A DNA stretch of 64,000 nucleotides. Origin: an uncultured Sphaerochaeta sp. (lineage in GTDB: Bacteria > Spirochaetota > Spirochaetia > Sphaerochaetales > Sphaerochaetaceae). The stretch is from NCBI RefSeq assembly GCF_963666015.1, contig NZ_OY762555.1, positions 3,286,001 to 3,350,000 on the forward strand, read 5' to 3'. Shown here one piece after another: positions 52,322-61,016 of the stretch (its first letter is position 1; each line of letters opens with the position of its first letter). The translations under genes were made by a program, and so were the position numbers. The notes below the pieces were generated by a model. That model did not search any database. It was not told the DNA's origin and worked only from the letters and a program-made list of their open reading frames with translations.

Positions 52322-53421
52322 AGTGCATTAATGGCAACCGAATTACTGTAGCGGTCTCTCAGCAATTCAAGCTTCTGCTCATCGGTGAGATGATAGAAAT
52401 CCTGGTAGAATGAGGTGACCTCATTCTGCATGTTCAACGCAGAAAAGTGCTGGGGATAGACTTCCGAAGCCATCCACTGCATCCCAAGGATCCAGGAAGC
52501 AACCGGCTGGATATAGTTCATCATATCATAGGGACTTGCCTTTACCTGTCTGTTCTCAACCGCTCGAAGGGACGACCAGATCTCTGACTCATAGATTGCC
52601 TCAATATACTGGTCAGTCGGGGTACGGTAGCTCACAACGATAATGATATCAGGATCCCAGGCAGCAATCTGTTCGAAACTTACCGTAGACCAACCGTTTG
52701 CTGCCTTGTTGGCACCTTTCCATACTGCCTCGGCACCAATGGTCTCGACCATCCATGTTTGCATCCACTCATCTGGAGCAATCTTGTAGGAGTAGGTGTT
52801 GTCGGCGGTGTTTGCCTGGAGGAGGAGTACTCGCTTCTTATCCTGTGCATCGATTGAGGATGCCTTTTTCCTGATTGGATCAAGCCGTTCTTCGTAGAGG
52901 TCAAGTATTTCAGCAGCTCGCGTGTTGTTCTTCAGTAGCTTGCCAAGCTCAGTCACCTCTCTCTTCCAATCCTCGTAGGATTCAAGGTTCATTGTGAAAT
53001 TGGGTACCCCAAGTTGGTCAAGCTTTTGTGCAATTGAGGCAAAGTGGGTTGCCTTGGTCAGTACCAGTTCACTCTGGTAGCTGGCGATCTCTTCCACACT
53101 GGCTACCTGACTGATACGTGGGTTGTCATCCAACGAGGGTCTGATGAATGAGAAGAAGTCTCCTAATCCCTGGTCAGTCTTGGGAAGGGTAAGATCCATC
53201 TCAGTCACTTCAGGGAAAAGAAATAATGCATTTGCAGGCATATTGCCCGCTTTTCCTGCAATCAATACCTTTGATGGTTTTTCCTGCAATTTGAGTGTTC
53301 TTCCATTTGCATCGACTGCCTGGTAGTAGCCACTCTCTTGTATTGCTTGTTCAGCCGCCCCTTGTGCAAAGAGCAAGGCTGGGATCATGCAGAGTAGTAA
53401 GGCTATAGTTTTACATTTCAT
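52318..53421 (-). CDS. Periplasmic substrate-binding protein of the FecCD-type importer
   Basis: 367 aa. Signal peptide at the N-terminus (KTIALLLCMIPALLFA); no lipobox Cys, so probably released rather than lipid-anchored. Two-lobed helical-backbone (class III, FepB/BtuF/MolA-type) fold with FEQIAAWDPDIIIVVSYR (about 252). AAAGGAGACCC precedes the ATG. The substrate is not readable. Sharing the GTTGC element with the molybdenum-enzyme run hints at molybdate or a purine-related cofactor, but iron-siderophore or cobalamin are equally usual. Confidence 0.85.
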   Translation of the reverse strand: MKCKTIALLLCMIPALLFAQGAAEQAIQESGYYQAVDANGRTLKLQEKPSKVLIAGKAGNMPANALFLFPEVTEMDLTLPKTDQGLGDFFSFIRPSLDDNPRISQVASVEEIASYQSELVLTKATHFASIAQKLDQLGVPNFTMNLESYEDWKREVTELGKLLKNNTRAAEILDLYEERLDPIRKKASSIDAQDKKRVLLLQANTADNTYSYKIAPDEWMQTWMVETIGAEAVWKGANKAANGWSTVSFEQIAAWDPDIIIVVSYRTPTDQYIEAIYESEIWSSLRAVENRQVKASPYDMMNYIQPVASWILGMQWMASEVYPQHFSALNMQNEVTSFYQDFYHLTDEQKLELLRDRYSNSVAINAL

Positions 53422-53436
53422 AAAAGGGTCTCCTTT

Positions 53437-53452
53437 GTTGCGAATGGTTGCA
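53437..53452 (-). promoter_or_regulatory. GTTGC tandem element upstream of the ABC importer
   Basis: GTTGCGAATGGTTGCA on the plus strand (TGCAACCATTCGCAAC in gene sense), half-sites 10 bp apart. It begins at the predicted +1 of the importer promoter and ends 15 bp before the start codon. Confidence 0.65.
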
Positions 53453-53459
53453 GTCTACC

Positions 53460-53487
53460 ATTATACTTTTCAAAAGGCAATCGCAAA
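53460..53487 (-). promoter_or_regulatory. Promoter of the ABC importer
   Basis: A perfect minus-strand TATAAT (53465-53460) with TTTGCG 16 bp upstream. The GTTGC element follows 7 bp later. Confidence 0.55.
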
Positions 53488-53569
53488 TCAGAACCTCTTC
53501 AATCTTTATCACCTTGATAGCTTCCCATAATCAGTTTAGTGTATACTTACTGCATATAAGGGGCTGACT

Positions 53570-54898
53570 ATGGAAACAACTGACTTACAACAGAGCATTC
53601 GTTCACTGAGAAAGAGTGCCAAACGCCTCGCTTCCAGTACGGAAAAAGAACGCAACCAGCTTCTCCAAATGATCGGGAAAGGTTTGCGTCGTGACTGGGT
53701 AACTATCAAGGTTGCGAACGAAAGAGATATTCTCCAGGCGAAGGAATCAGGGCAGAGAGAAGCCCTGGTGAAACGACTGGTTTTCAATGATGAGAAGCTG
53801 CATGCATCCCTGCTTGGGTTGGAACAAGTAGCATCCCTTCCAGATCCAATTGGCAGCATCAAGCAACGAAGAGAGCTTGATGAAGGGCTTTTGCTCGAAC
53901 AGATTGTCGTTCCCATTGGCGTCATAGGTATGATCTTTGAAGCACGACCAGATGCCTTGATCCAGATCGCATCACTCTGTCTCAAGAGCGGTAATGGCAT
54001 CATCCTCAAGGGAGGAAAGGAAGCATTTCAGACCAATACCGCCCTGGTTGCATCGATCAAGGAGAGTTGTAAGCCATCAAGGCTAGGCTCTGACTGGTTG
54101 TTGTTGCTTGAAAGTCATAGTGATGTTGATACGATGCTGGGCATGGAAGGGGATATTGACCTCATGATTCCTCGTGGTTCCAATGCCTTTGTCCGCTACG
54201 TCATGGACAATACCTCCATCCCCGTATTGGGGCATGCTGATGGTATTTGCCATCTCTACATTGATGCAAAGGCTGATATCGAAAAGGCGGTTGAGATAGC
54301 ATATGATGCAAAAACCCAGTACCCGGCGGCATGCAACGCGATCGAGACACTGTTGGTACATGCACAAGTTGCCCCAGATTTTCTTCCCCTGCTTGCCGAG
54401 CGTTTTAGAGAAGCTGGGGTTGTCTTGCATGGGGATGAGCAGGCTTCTCAGTTCATGGATTGCATTCCCTATCAGGAGGGCGACTGGAAAAAGGAGTATC
54501 TTGCACTGGAAATCAATATCCATGTGGTGGAATCCCTCTCAGAGGCGATCAACCATATTGAAACCTACGGTTCGCATCACAGTGATGCCATTGTCAGTGA
54601 GAACGAAGACTCGGTGAAAACTTTCTTTGCAGGTGTTGATTCAGCGGATGTCTTTGCTAATTGCTCCACTAGATTTGCTGATGGGTTCCGCTTCGGCCTT
54701 GGATCAGAGGTTGGTATCAGTACAGCAAAGATCCATGCACGGGGTCCTGTTGGCTTGGAAGGACTGATGACAACAAAATACCTTGTCAGGGGAAATGGAC
54801 AGGTGGTTGCCTCCTATACCAAAGATGGAGGGAGGAGTTTCACCCATCATGAATTGCCATTGGGTGGGCCATCAATGCTTGGTGAAGAGGTTCTATGA
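53570..54898 (+). CDS. proA: Glutamate-5-semialdehyde dehydrogenase (gamma-glutamyl phosphate reductase)
   Basis: 442 aa. Reduces gamma-glutamyl phosphate with NADPH in proline synthesis. Aldehyde-dehydrogenase fold: PIGVIGMIFEARPDALIQIA (about 108-127), GGKEAFQTNTAL, and the catalytic Cys in KTQYPAACNAIETLLV (about 252). AAGGGGCTGACT precedes the ATG. Overlaps proB by 4 bp; unlike the usual proB-proA order, proA is first. Confidence 0.96.
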   Translation: METTDLQQSIRSLRKSAKRLASSTEKERNQLLQMIGKGLRRDWVTIKVANERDILQAKESGQREALVKRLVFNDEKLHASLLGLEQVASLPDPIGSIKQRRELDEGLLLEQIVVPIGVIGMIFEARPDALIQIASLCLKSGNGIILKGGKEAFQTNTALVASIKESCKPSRLGSDWLLLLESHSDVDTMLGMEGDIDLMIPRGSNAFVRYVMDNTSIPVLGHADGICHLYIDAKADIEKAVEIAYDAKTQYPAACNAIETLLVHAQVAPDFLPLLAERFREAGVVLHGDEQASQFMDCIPYQEGDWKKEYLALEINIHVVESLSEAINHIETYGSHHSDAIVSENEDSVKTFFAGVDSADVFANCSTRFADGFRFGLGSEVGISTAKIHARGPVGLEGLMTTKYLVRGNGQVVASYTKDGGRSFTHHELPLGGPSMLGEEVL

Positions 54899-56019
54899 TG
54901 AGAGACTTTTCATCAGTTCGCAGGGTTGTGGTCAAGGTGGGAACCAATCTACTCAGTTGTGAGAGTGGAATTGATGAGGGTTGTATCGACGTAATAGTCG
55001 ATCAATTGACTCAGTTGCAATCGCTTGGGTATCAGATGCTCTTGGTCTCCAGTGGAGCAATCGGCATGGGTGCAAAGGAACTTTCACTCAAGGGACCCGT
55101 AAAACAGGTGCCGATGCGTCAGGCTTGCGCGTCCATAGGACAGCCTCTGCTCATGTCCAGCTACCGCCGTTCCTTTAAGCGTCATGGTATGGTATGTTCC
55201 CAGATTCTATTGACCCGTAACGACCTGAACAACCGCCTCACCTATGTGAATCTCAGAAATAGTATCTTTACGTTGTTGGAGCTTGGGGTAATTCCAATTT
55301 TCAACGAGAACGATGTGGTAAGTACTGCTGAAATTGGGACAGCCTTTGTTGACAATGACAGGATGAGCGCTATGGTTGCCAGTAAGATTGATGCAGATCT
55401 TTTAGTTATCCTTACCGATATTACGGGGTTATACACTGCTGACCCCAAGAAGGATAAGGAAGCCGTGCTGCTCAGTGATATCACCAGTCTTGATGCTACC
55501 ATCCTATCCTACGCAGGAGGAGCTGGTTCTACCCATTCAACTGGGGGAATGAAAACAAAGCTGCTTGCTGCAAAGATTGCGAGAATGGCTGGTTGTACCA
55601 CCATTATTGCCAGTGGTTATGAAGGGAATGTACTTCCCAGACTTCTGACCGGCGAGGTGATAGGGACATGCATACACAGTGTCAAACGTCTTAGTCAGCG
55701 ACAACGTTGGATTCTCTACAATTCTCATCTTGGATCCATTGTGATTGATGATGGCGCGAAAAAAGCTCTTATTGCAAAAAAAAGCCTGCTTCCCAAGGGT
55801 ATTGTGTCGGTGGAAGGAGTTTTTGGTGCCGGCGATGTAGTACAGATCTCAACTACCGATGGTAAACCCTTTGCGAAGGCAGTTCCCTACTATAATAGTA
55901 CTGAGATAGCTGCAGTGGCTGGCCATAGCAGCAAGGATATCCATAGGATTATCAAAGAAGGGCATAAGGGTGTGATTTTTCGCCCTGAGGACTTGGTGTT
56001 GTTGAACGATGATGACTAA
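54895..56019 (+). CDS. proB: Glutamate 5-kinase
   Basis: 374 aa, amino-acid-kinase domain (about 1-260) plus a C-terminal PUA domain. Phosphorylates glutamate for proline. KVGTNLLSCES near the start, VSSGAIGMGAKELSLKG, NDRMSAMVASKIDADLLVIL (about 150-169), GTGGMKTK-type HSTGGMKTKLLAAKIA; PUA part from WILYNSHLGSIVIDDGA. Overlaps proA by 4 bp and the next gene by 11 bp. ProC lies at 61017, apart from this pair. Confidence 0.95.
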   Translation: MMRDFSSVRRVVVKVGTNLLSCESGIDEGCIDVIVDQLTQLQSLGYQMLLVSSGAIGMGAKELSLKGPVKQVPMRQACASIGQPLLMSSYRRSFKRHGMVCSQILLTRNDLNNRLTYVNLRNSIFTLLELGVIPIFNENDVVSTAEIGTAFVDNDRMSAMVASKIDADLLVILTDITGLYTADPKKDKEAVLLSDITSLDATILSYAGGAGSTHSTGGMKTKLLAAKIARMAGCTTIIASGYEGNVLPRLLTGEVIGTCIHSVKRLSQRQRWILYNSHLGSIVIDDGAKKALIAKKSLLPKGIVSVEGVFGAGDVVQISTTDGKPFAKAVPYYNSTEIAAVAGHSSKDIHRIIKEGHKGVIFRPEDLVLLNDDD

Positions 56020-56929
56020 CTATCGGATTTATCGGAGAAAACAAGAGATTGGCAAACGTATCAATCAGTTACACAACATTGAACAGCTTGCCATCGGGAT
56101 TCTCGATACCGGTACTCCTGAACAGTTGAAGGAGGCCTTAGACTGGTATGTACAGGAGATGAATTACAGTCTGCATGTCGTAACACAAGAGGGTAGATTC
56201 GATATCCTTGCTATGCAACAAGAGTATAAGGATGTCACATTTCTGGTATTTACCACACACGCCTTTACCGGTGAGAAGGTAAATGCGGTTGCAAATGAGT
56301 GCCATGCTAATCTATTTCTAATCGTGAGAAGCGATCTATTGCTCGTGAAATTTGATGGTACGTTTCTATTCTCCGCTATGAGTGAGGGTGATCATCCTGC
56401 AGCGTTCGCAGCGGTTATCGCAAATGCCAATCGGGAGATTATTCCCTGCCTCAGAATTCCCCGCCTTACAGGGCGGGAGCTTGACCCTGACTCTGATTTT
56501 CCTTCTCCCGATTCTTCTGTCATCCGTTCAACACTCTATCCCATCTCTTGCCTGGGGCTCTATGACCGGGCACTGTTTCAAAGGCTGAGGGGATTTGATG
56601 AGGAAATACATAGCGAATACTGGCAGGCCCTCGATTGGGGACTACGCTGTCACCTCTATGGCTATGAACTTGCCCTCAACAGCAATTTGATGATACAGGT
56701 CCCAGACCGGGAGAGTGTAATCGAGGACCGTAGTGAAGCGCAGGGATTCCAGCGTTGTTATACCAAAGCTCTGAGCGTACAGCAAATCAAGGGAAAGAAT
56801 GTAGCAAAACGATACTATGGGTATGTCGATAAGGAAGTCTATAACGATGATGTAAAGAAGAGGATGGTATGGTTGCAAAAGCTCGATTTTCATACTCTAT
56901 GTAGCCAATGGCCCAAGGAGGATGCATGA
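56009..56929 (+). CDS. Glycosyltransferase family 2-like protein
   Basis: 306 aa, no membrane segment. The C-terminal half has a GT2-like acceptor region, YPISCLGLYDRALFQRLRGF followed by DEEIHSEYWQALDWGLRCHLY, but the N-terminal nucleotide-sugar region is poorly matched. Ends in ATGA overlap with the amidase gene, suggesting joint use in cell-envelope work. Its start overlaps proB. I am unsure of the activity. Confidence 0.55.
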   Translation: MMTNYRIYRRKQEIGKRINQLHNIEQLAIGILDTGTPEQLKEALDWYVQEMNYSLHVVTQEGRFDILAMQQEYKDVTFLVFTTHAFTGEKVNAVANECHANLFLIVRSDLLLVKFDGTFLFSAMSEGDHPAAFAAVIANANREIIPCLRIPRLTGRELDPDSDFPSPDSSVIRSTLYPISCLGLYDRALFQRLRGFDEEIHSEYWQALDWGLRCHLYGYELALNSNLMIQVPDRESVIEDRSEAQGFQRCYTKALSVQQIKGKNVAKRYYGYVDKEVYNDDVKKRMVWLQKLDFHTLCSQWPKEDA

Positions 56930-57672
56930 AACATCAGATACTGATCATCCTCATCCTCATGCTGGCTTCACTGGGGTTGTTTGGTGCATCCGATCCGTTC
57001 TCCTATCCCTTGGGTACGGTGATCATCGATGCCGGCCATGGAGGACATGACCCTGGGGCTACGAATGCATGGAGTTTCGCCGGTGGTACCATCTACGAAA
57101 AGGACCTTACCTTGGATTTAGCCAAACGGCTTCATGCCTTGCTTGCAGTCTCCTATCCCCATTTGCAGCTTGTAATGACTCGTTCTGAAGATGTATTCCT
57201 GTCTTTGGAAGAGCGATGCAACATCGCCTATAAGACTCCCCTCCAACCGCAAAGCAGTTCGCTTTTCATTTCCATTCATGTAAACAGTGCTACGAGCACT
57301 CAAGCTACCGGTTTTGAGATACTAACCAAGGAACAGGATAAACGGGTGACATTGCTTGACACCTCCACCCCGATTGAAAATATCCCACTCTATGCGGCAC
57401 ACTCCCAACTCTCCTTGAACCGGCTTCTCAATCAGCGGAATCTAGTGGTTGCTTCAATCTTCGAGCAAGCCCTGGATGGTTCGTTGGCGACCAGTCGTAA
57501 TCGTGGGATAAAAGAACGTGATCTATGGGTACTCAATGGTTCCAGAATGCCTGCCGTATTGGTAGAGGTTGGTTTTCTTTCCAATGAAGAGGATGCGAGA
57601 AACCTGGTGTCTCCCCAATGGAGGCAACGAATGGCCCAGATCTTGGCCCAAGCAGTAGAAAAATGCTTGTAG
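56926..57672 (+). CDS. N-acetylmuramoyl-L-alanine amidase (Amidase_3)
   Basis: 248 aa from the ATG at 56926, with AAGGAGGATGC upstream; six earlier in-frame codons are not used. Signal peptide MKHQILIILILMLASLGLFG. Zinc amidase: VIIDAGHGGHDPGATN (His), IYEKDLTLDLAKRL (Glu), LFISIHVNSAT (His) and VEVGFLSNEEDA (catalytic Glu). Cuts the amide between MurNAc and the stem peptide outside the inner membrane. Confidence 0.93.
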   Translation: MKHQILIILILMLASLGLFGASDPFSYPLGTVIIDAGHGGHDPGATNAWSFAGGTIYEKDLTLDLAKRLHALLAVSYPHLQLVMTRSEDVFLSLEERCNIAYKTPLQPQSSSLFISIHVNSATSTQATGFEILTKEQDKRVTLLDTSTPIENIPLYAAHSQLSLNRLLNQRNLVVASIFEQALDGSLATSRNRGIKERDLWVLNGSRMPAVLVEVGFLSNEEDARNLVSPQWRQRMAQILAQAVEKCL

Positions 57673-57681
57673 GAGGTAGTC

Positions 57682-58251
57682 ATGGGTATTGGAGTAGGGC
57701 GAAAGTTTCTCTACAAAGCAAAAGAGACTCCTTCCTTGGTTATTGTTCCCTCAGTCCCGTATCTGATCATTGATGGTGAGGGAAACTCGAACGAAGATGA
57801 GTATAATCGTTCCACCCGCTTGCTTTTTTCCTTACATAATCTTCTTTGTGAACGAAATGGAATAGTGGAGAACCCTGTCTTGGAGTGTATCTGGACAGCG
57901 AGGGAAATTGAGAATCGAGAACCATGGAGTTGGTCTGCAATGATAGGCGAGCCACAAAGGATGACAGATTCCTTGTTCGCGGAACTAAGGGATGAGTTAG
58001 CCTTCAAGCAAGGCCTTCCTACCCTTGATATCTACCGTTCCAATATTGAGGATGGGCTCTGTGTCACACTCCTGCATACCGGTACTTTCAGCTTTGAAGG
58101 AAAAAGCTTCCAGTTGATGGAAGCCTATTGCAAGGAGCATAATATGATTCGTCGAAGTAGATCTCATCGTGAGATCTACCTCAATCATTCAAGGAGGAGG
58201 CAAAGGGATGATTTAAAAACCATCCTCCGTCTCCCAGTGAGGGAATTATAA
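57682..58251 (+). CDS. GyrI-like small-molecule-binding domain protein
   Basis: 189 aa. The pattern VPYLIIDGEGNSNEDEYNRS (about 25-44) and the C-terminal HSRRRQRDDLKTILRLPV are typical of stand-alone GyrI-like domains. No DNA-binding domain is attached. The family binds amphipathic or aromatic small molecules; function here unknown. GGAGGTAGTC precedes the start. It converges with pncB, overlapping by 6 bp. Confidence 0.7.
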   Translation: MGIGVGRKFLYKAKETPSLVIVPSVPYLIIDGEGNSNEDEYNRSTRLLFSLHNLLCERNGIVENPVLECIWTAREIENREPWSWSAMIGEPQRMTDSLFAELRDELAFKQGLPTLDIYRSNIEDGLCVTLLHTGTFSFEGKSFQLMEAYCKEHNMIRRSRSHREIYLNHSRRRQRDDLKTILRLPVREL

Positions 58252-59697
58252 CCCTTCCTTGGTTCTCTTTCTTTGGGCAACCAAAAGATCCATCTTCAGT
58301 TTCTTCAGCTTGGAAGAGAGACTGACTTTGTAGATATGTGGGTTGATCTGTCGCAAGTAGCTCTTATGGAACGTTCCCAGTTCCTTCTGCACATACCTCT
58401 GGATCTCCTGGAGGCTTGGTTTCTCCCCAATTCTCTTGCCATTTTCCATCTGTTTATTGATTAGCTGTTTCAGATGGGAATATTTACCACTCTGCATCTC
58501 AAAGAAGTCAGCCTCAGCGAAAGGATGGTAGAAAACATATTTCCTTCCTAGGGTGATTTTTTCCTTATCCAGTGTGATCAGGTCAGCAATGGAACCGGCC
58601 TCGTCATCACTGAAGCGGTAGACCTGTTTGATGCCAGGGTTGGTGGTCTTCTCAAAACTATTGGAAATCTTCATGGTTGGGATGAAAACTCCATCATCTC
58701 CTTCCTTTGCAGCGAGTTTATACACCCCATTCAAGGAGGACTGCGAACCACCGGTGACCAGATGTGTCCCAATTCCCCAGCTGTCAATGGGAACCCCATC
58801 AAGAACCAGCGTTTGCACAATAGCCTCAGTCAAGTCGTTTGAGACTACGATGGTGGCATCTTCTAGTCCTGCCGCATCCAGGCGTTTTCTGATAACCCGA
58901 GGCAGGTAGGAGAGGTCCCCACTATCGATTCTTACCCCAATCTTCTTTCCTTTTTGCTTCTGTTCCAATCCAACAATGATGGCATTTTCGATACCGGATC
59001 CAAGCGTATCATAGGTATCGATCAAGAGTACCGTGTTGTCAGGATAGAGCTCTGCATAGGCACGAAAAGACTCCAGTTCACTAGAGAAACTCATGATCCA
59101 TGAGTGGGCCATGGTACCTGCAACCGGAATGTTGTACTGCTTGCCTGCAAGGGTATTGCTGGTGACCTGACAGCCCCCAATGAATGCTGCCCTGCTGGCT
59201 GAAAGCGCCCCATCACTTCCTTGTGCTCTTCTCAGACCGAACTCCATCAGGAGTCCCTGTTTGCTTGCAAGAGACATCCTGGAGGCCTTTGTAGCAATAA
59301 GGCTTTGGAAATTGAGGGTGTTGAGCAACAACCCCTCGATCAACTGGGCCTCGATCAGGTCGGTATGGATGCGGAGCAGCGGCTCCCCAGGAAAAACCAC
59401 TGTACCTTCTTCCATGGCATACAAATCCCCTTTGAAGCGATAGTCTGCCAGATAGGAGAGAAAGTCAGGGGTGAACTTCCCCAGGTTTTCAAGATACGCG
59501 ATATCCTCTTCGCTGAAACATAGCGATTCAAGCTTGTCTATCAATTCATGGAGACCGGCGAAAACCACATATCCTCCTTCAAACGGGTTTGTACGATAGA
59601 ACATATCGAAGACTACATTCGGGTTATGCCTGTTCGAGAAGTAGCCCTGCATCATGGTCAACTCATAGAAGTCGGTTGTAAGTGCGCTGATCTGCAT
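58246..59697 (-). CDS. pncB: Nicotinate phosphoribosyltransferase
   Basis: 483 aa. Makes nicotinate mononucleotide from nicotinate and PRPP in NAD salvage. TDFYELTMMQGYFSNRHNP at the N-terminus, MEFGLRRAQGSDGALSASRA (about 151-170), GTMAHSWIMSF, LIDTYDT, IGVRIDSGDLSYL and WGIGTHLVTG are all typical. GGAAGGATGC-type site before the ATG. The 14-bp gap to serS suggests co-transcription. Confidence 0.95.
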   Translation of the reverse strand: MQISALTTDFYELTMMQGYFSNRHNPNVVFDMFYRTNPFEGGYVVFAGLHELIDKLESLCFSEEDIAYLENLGKFTPDFLSYLADYRFKGDLYAMEEGTVVFPGEPLLRIHTDLIEAQLIEGLLLNTLNFQSLIATKASRMSLASKQGLLMEFGLRRAQGSDGALSASRAAFIGGCQVTSNTLAGKQYNIPVAGTMAHSWIMSFSSELESFRAYAELYPDNTVLLIDTYDTLGSGIENAIIVGLEQKQKGKKIGVRIDSGDLSYLPRVIRKRLDAAGLEDATIVVSNDLTEAIVQTLVLDGVPIDSWGIGTHLVTGGSQSSLNGVYKLAAKEGDDGVFIPTMKISNSFEKTTNPGIKQVYRFSDDEAGSIADLITLDKEKITLGRKYVFYHPFAEADFFEMQSGKYSHLKQLINKQMENGKRIGEKPSLQEIQRYVQKELGTFHKSYLRQINPHIYKVSLSSKLKKLKMDLLVAQRKRTKEGL

Positions 59698-59710
59698 CCT
59701 TCCTTCCTTG

Positions 59711-60988
59711 TTAGCGTGCCTCTATCTTGGTGAAACCCGTATAGGGGACCAAGATGGGTGGAATCGTGATAGATCCATCTTCATTCTGGAAATTTTCCAA
59801 GACGGCAACCATTGCCCTGCTTAGTGCTATGGCTGTTCCGTTGAGCATATGAGGGAACTGTGTTTTTCCCTCCTCGTCCTTGTAGCGAATTGCCAATGAA
59901 CGTGCCTGGTAATCGGTACAGTTGCTGGTGGATGTAACCTCACCATATTCGCCTTCCTCTCCTCGGCCTGGCATCCATGCTTCAATATCAAACTTCCGAT
60001 AGGCTGGGGCACCAAGATCACCAGTACAAGTATCAACTACACGGTAGGCTACGCCAAGTCCATTGAAAATCTCTTCCTCGATTGCGAGCAGTTCATCATG
60101 GAATGCCTCAGACTCTTCACTTGTACAGTAAATGAACATCTCAAGCTTTGAAAACTGGTGAACCCGGTAGAGTCCCTTGGAATACTGTCCAGCACCTCCA
60201 GCTTCCCTACGGAAGCAATGGGAGAGGCCTGCCATCTTGATTGGCAATTGTTCCTTGGAAAGGATTTGGTTTGCGTAGTAGCCGCCAAGGGTAATCTCGG
60301 CAGTTCCTACCAAGCATGTATCAGTATTTTCAATGGTATAGATGTTGCTCTCTTCCCCTCTGGGATTGAACCCAATGCCCTGGAGAATCTCTTCCTTGGC
60401 AATATCGGGGGTAATGAAGGGAGTGAATCCCTTCTTAATTAGAACGTCCATTGCATACCGCTCCAAGGCCATCTGTAGAATGACTGCTTCCCTCTTCAGA
60501 TAGTAGAACTTAGGGCCACTTACTCTTGTTGCTGTGTCGAAATCGATCAAATCGAGCCGTTCCGCAAGTTGGACATGGTCCAGTGGCTTGAAGGAGAACT
60601 GGGGAGGGGTACCGACAAACTTGATTGCTGTATTGTCCTTGTCTTCCTTTCCCACCGGGGCGGCGGGGTGGGCATAGTTGGGAATAGTCCTTGCAAGTTT
60701 CTGGAACTCTTCCTCAACGTGGGTAAGGTTGCCCTCAATCTCGGCAATTGCTTCTTTCAGCGACTTACCTTCTGCAATCAGGTTGCTACGGGTATCAGCA
60801 TCCAGCTTGCCTTTCATTTTCTTGGCATTCTCGTTTCTCTTGGACCGGAGTTCCTCAACCTGCTGCAGCAGTGCAGAACGTTTTTCCTGTAATTCAATGA
60901 TGGCATCAATATCCACCTGCATGTTTCTTACAGCAATGTTGTTTGCAATTTCGTCCCGTCTGATTTTTAGTTCTTTTAAATCTATCAT
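59711..60988 (-). CDS. serS: Seryl-tRNA synthetase
   Basis: 425 aa, class II synthetase. N-terminal coiled-coil tRNA-binding arm (about 27-100, LQEKRSALLQQVEELRSKRN), then motif 2 region with HCFRREAGGAGQYSKGLYRV and motif 3 with GTAIALSRAMVAVLEN. Complete length. Attaches serine to tRNA-Ser and tRNA-Sec. Confidence 0.97.
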   Translation of the reverse strand: MIDLKELKIRRDEIANNIAVRNMQVDIDAIIELQEKRSALLQQVEELRSKRNENAKKMKGKLDADTRSNLIAEGKSLKEAIAEIEGNLTHVEEEFQKLARTIPNYAHPAAPVGKEDKDNTAIKFVGTPPQFSFKPLDHVQLAERLDLIDFDTATRVSGPKFYYLKREAVILQMALERYAMDVLIKKGFTPFITPDIAKEEILQGIGFNPRGEESNIYTIENTDTCLVGTAEITLGGYYANQILSKEQLPIKMAGLSHCFRREAGGAGQYSKGLYRVHQFSKLEMFIYCTSEESEAFHDELLAIEEEIFNGLGVAYRVVDTCTGDLGAPAYRKFDIEAWMPGRGEEGEYGEVTSTSNCTDYQARSLAIRYKDEEGKTQFPHMLNGTAIALSRAMVAVLENFQNEDGSITIPPILVPYTGFTKIEAR

Positions 60989-61016
60989 ACTGATTCCTTC
61001 TTCCTTTCAGAATTAC

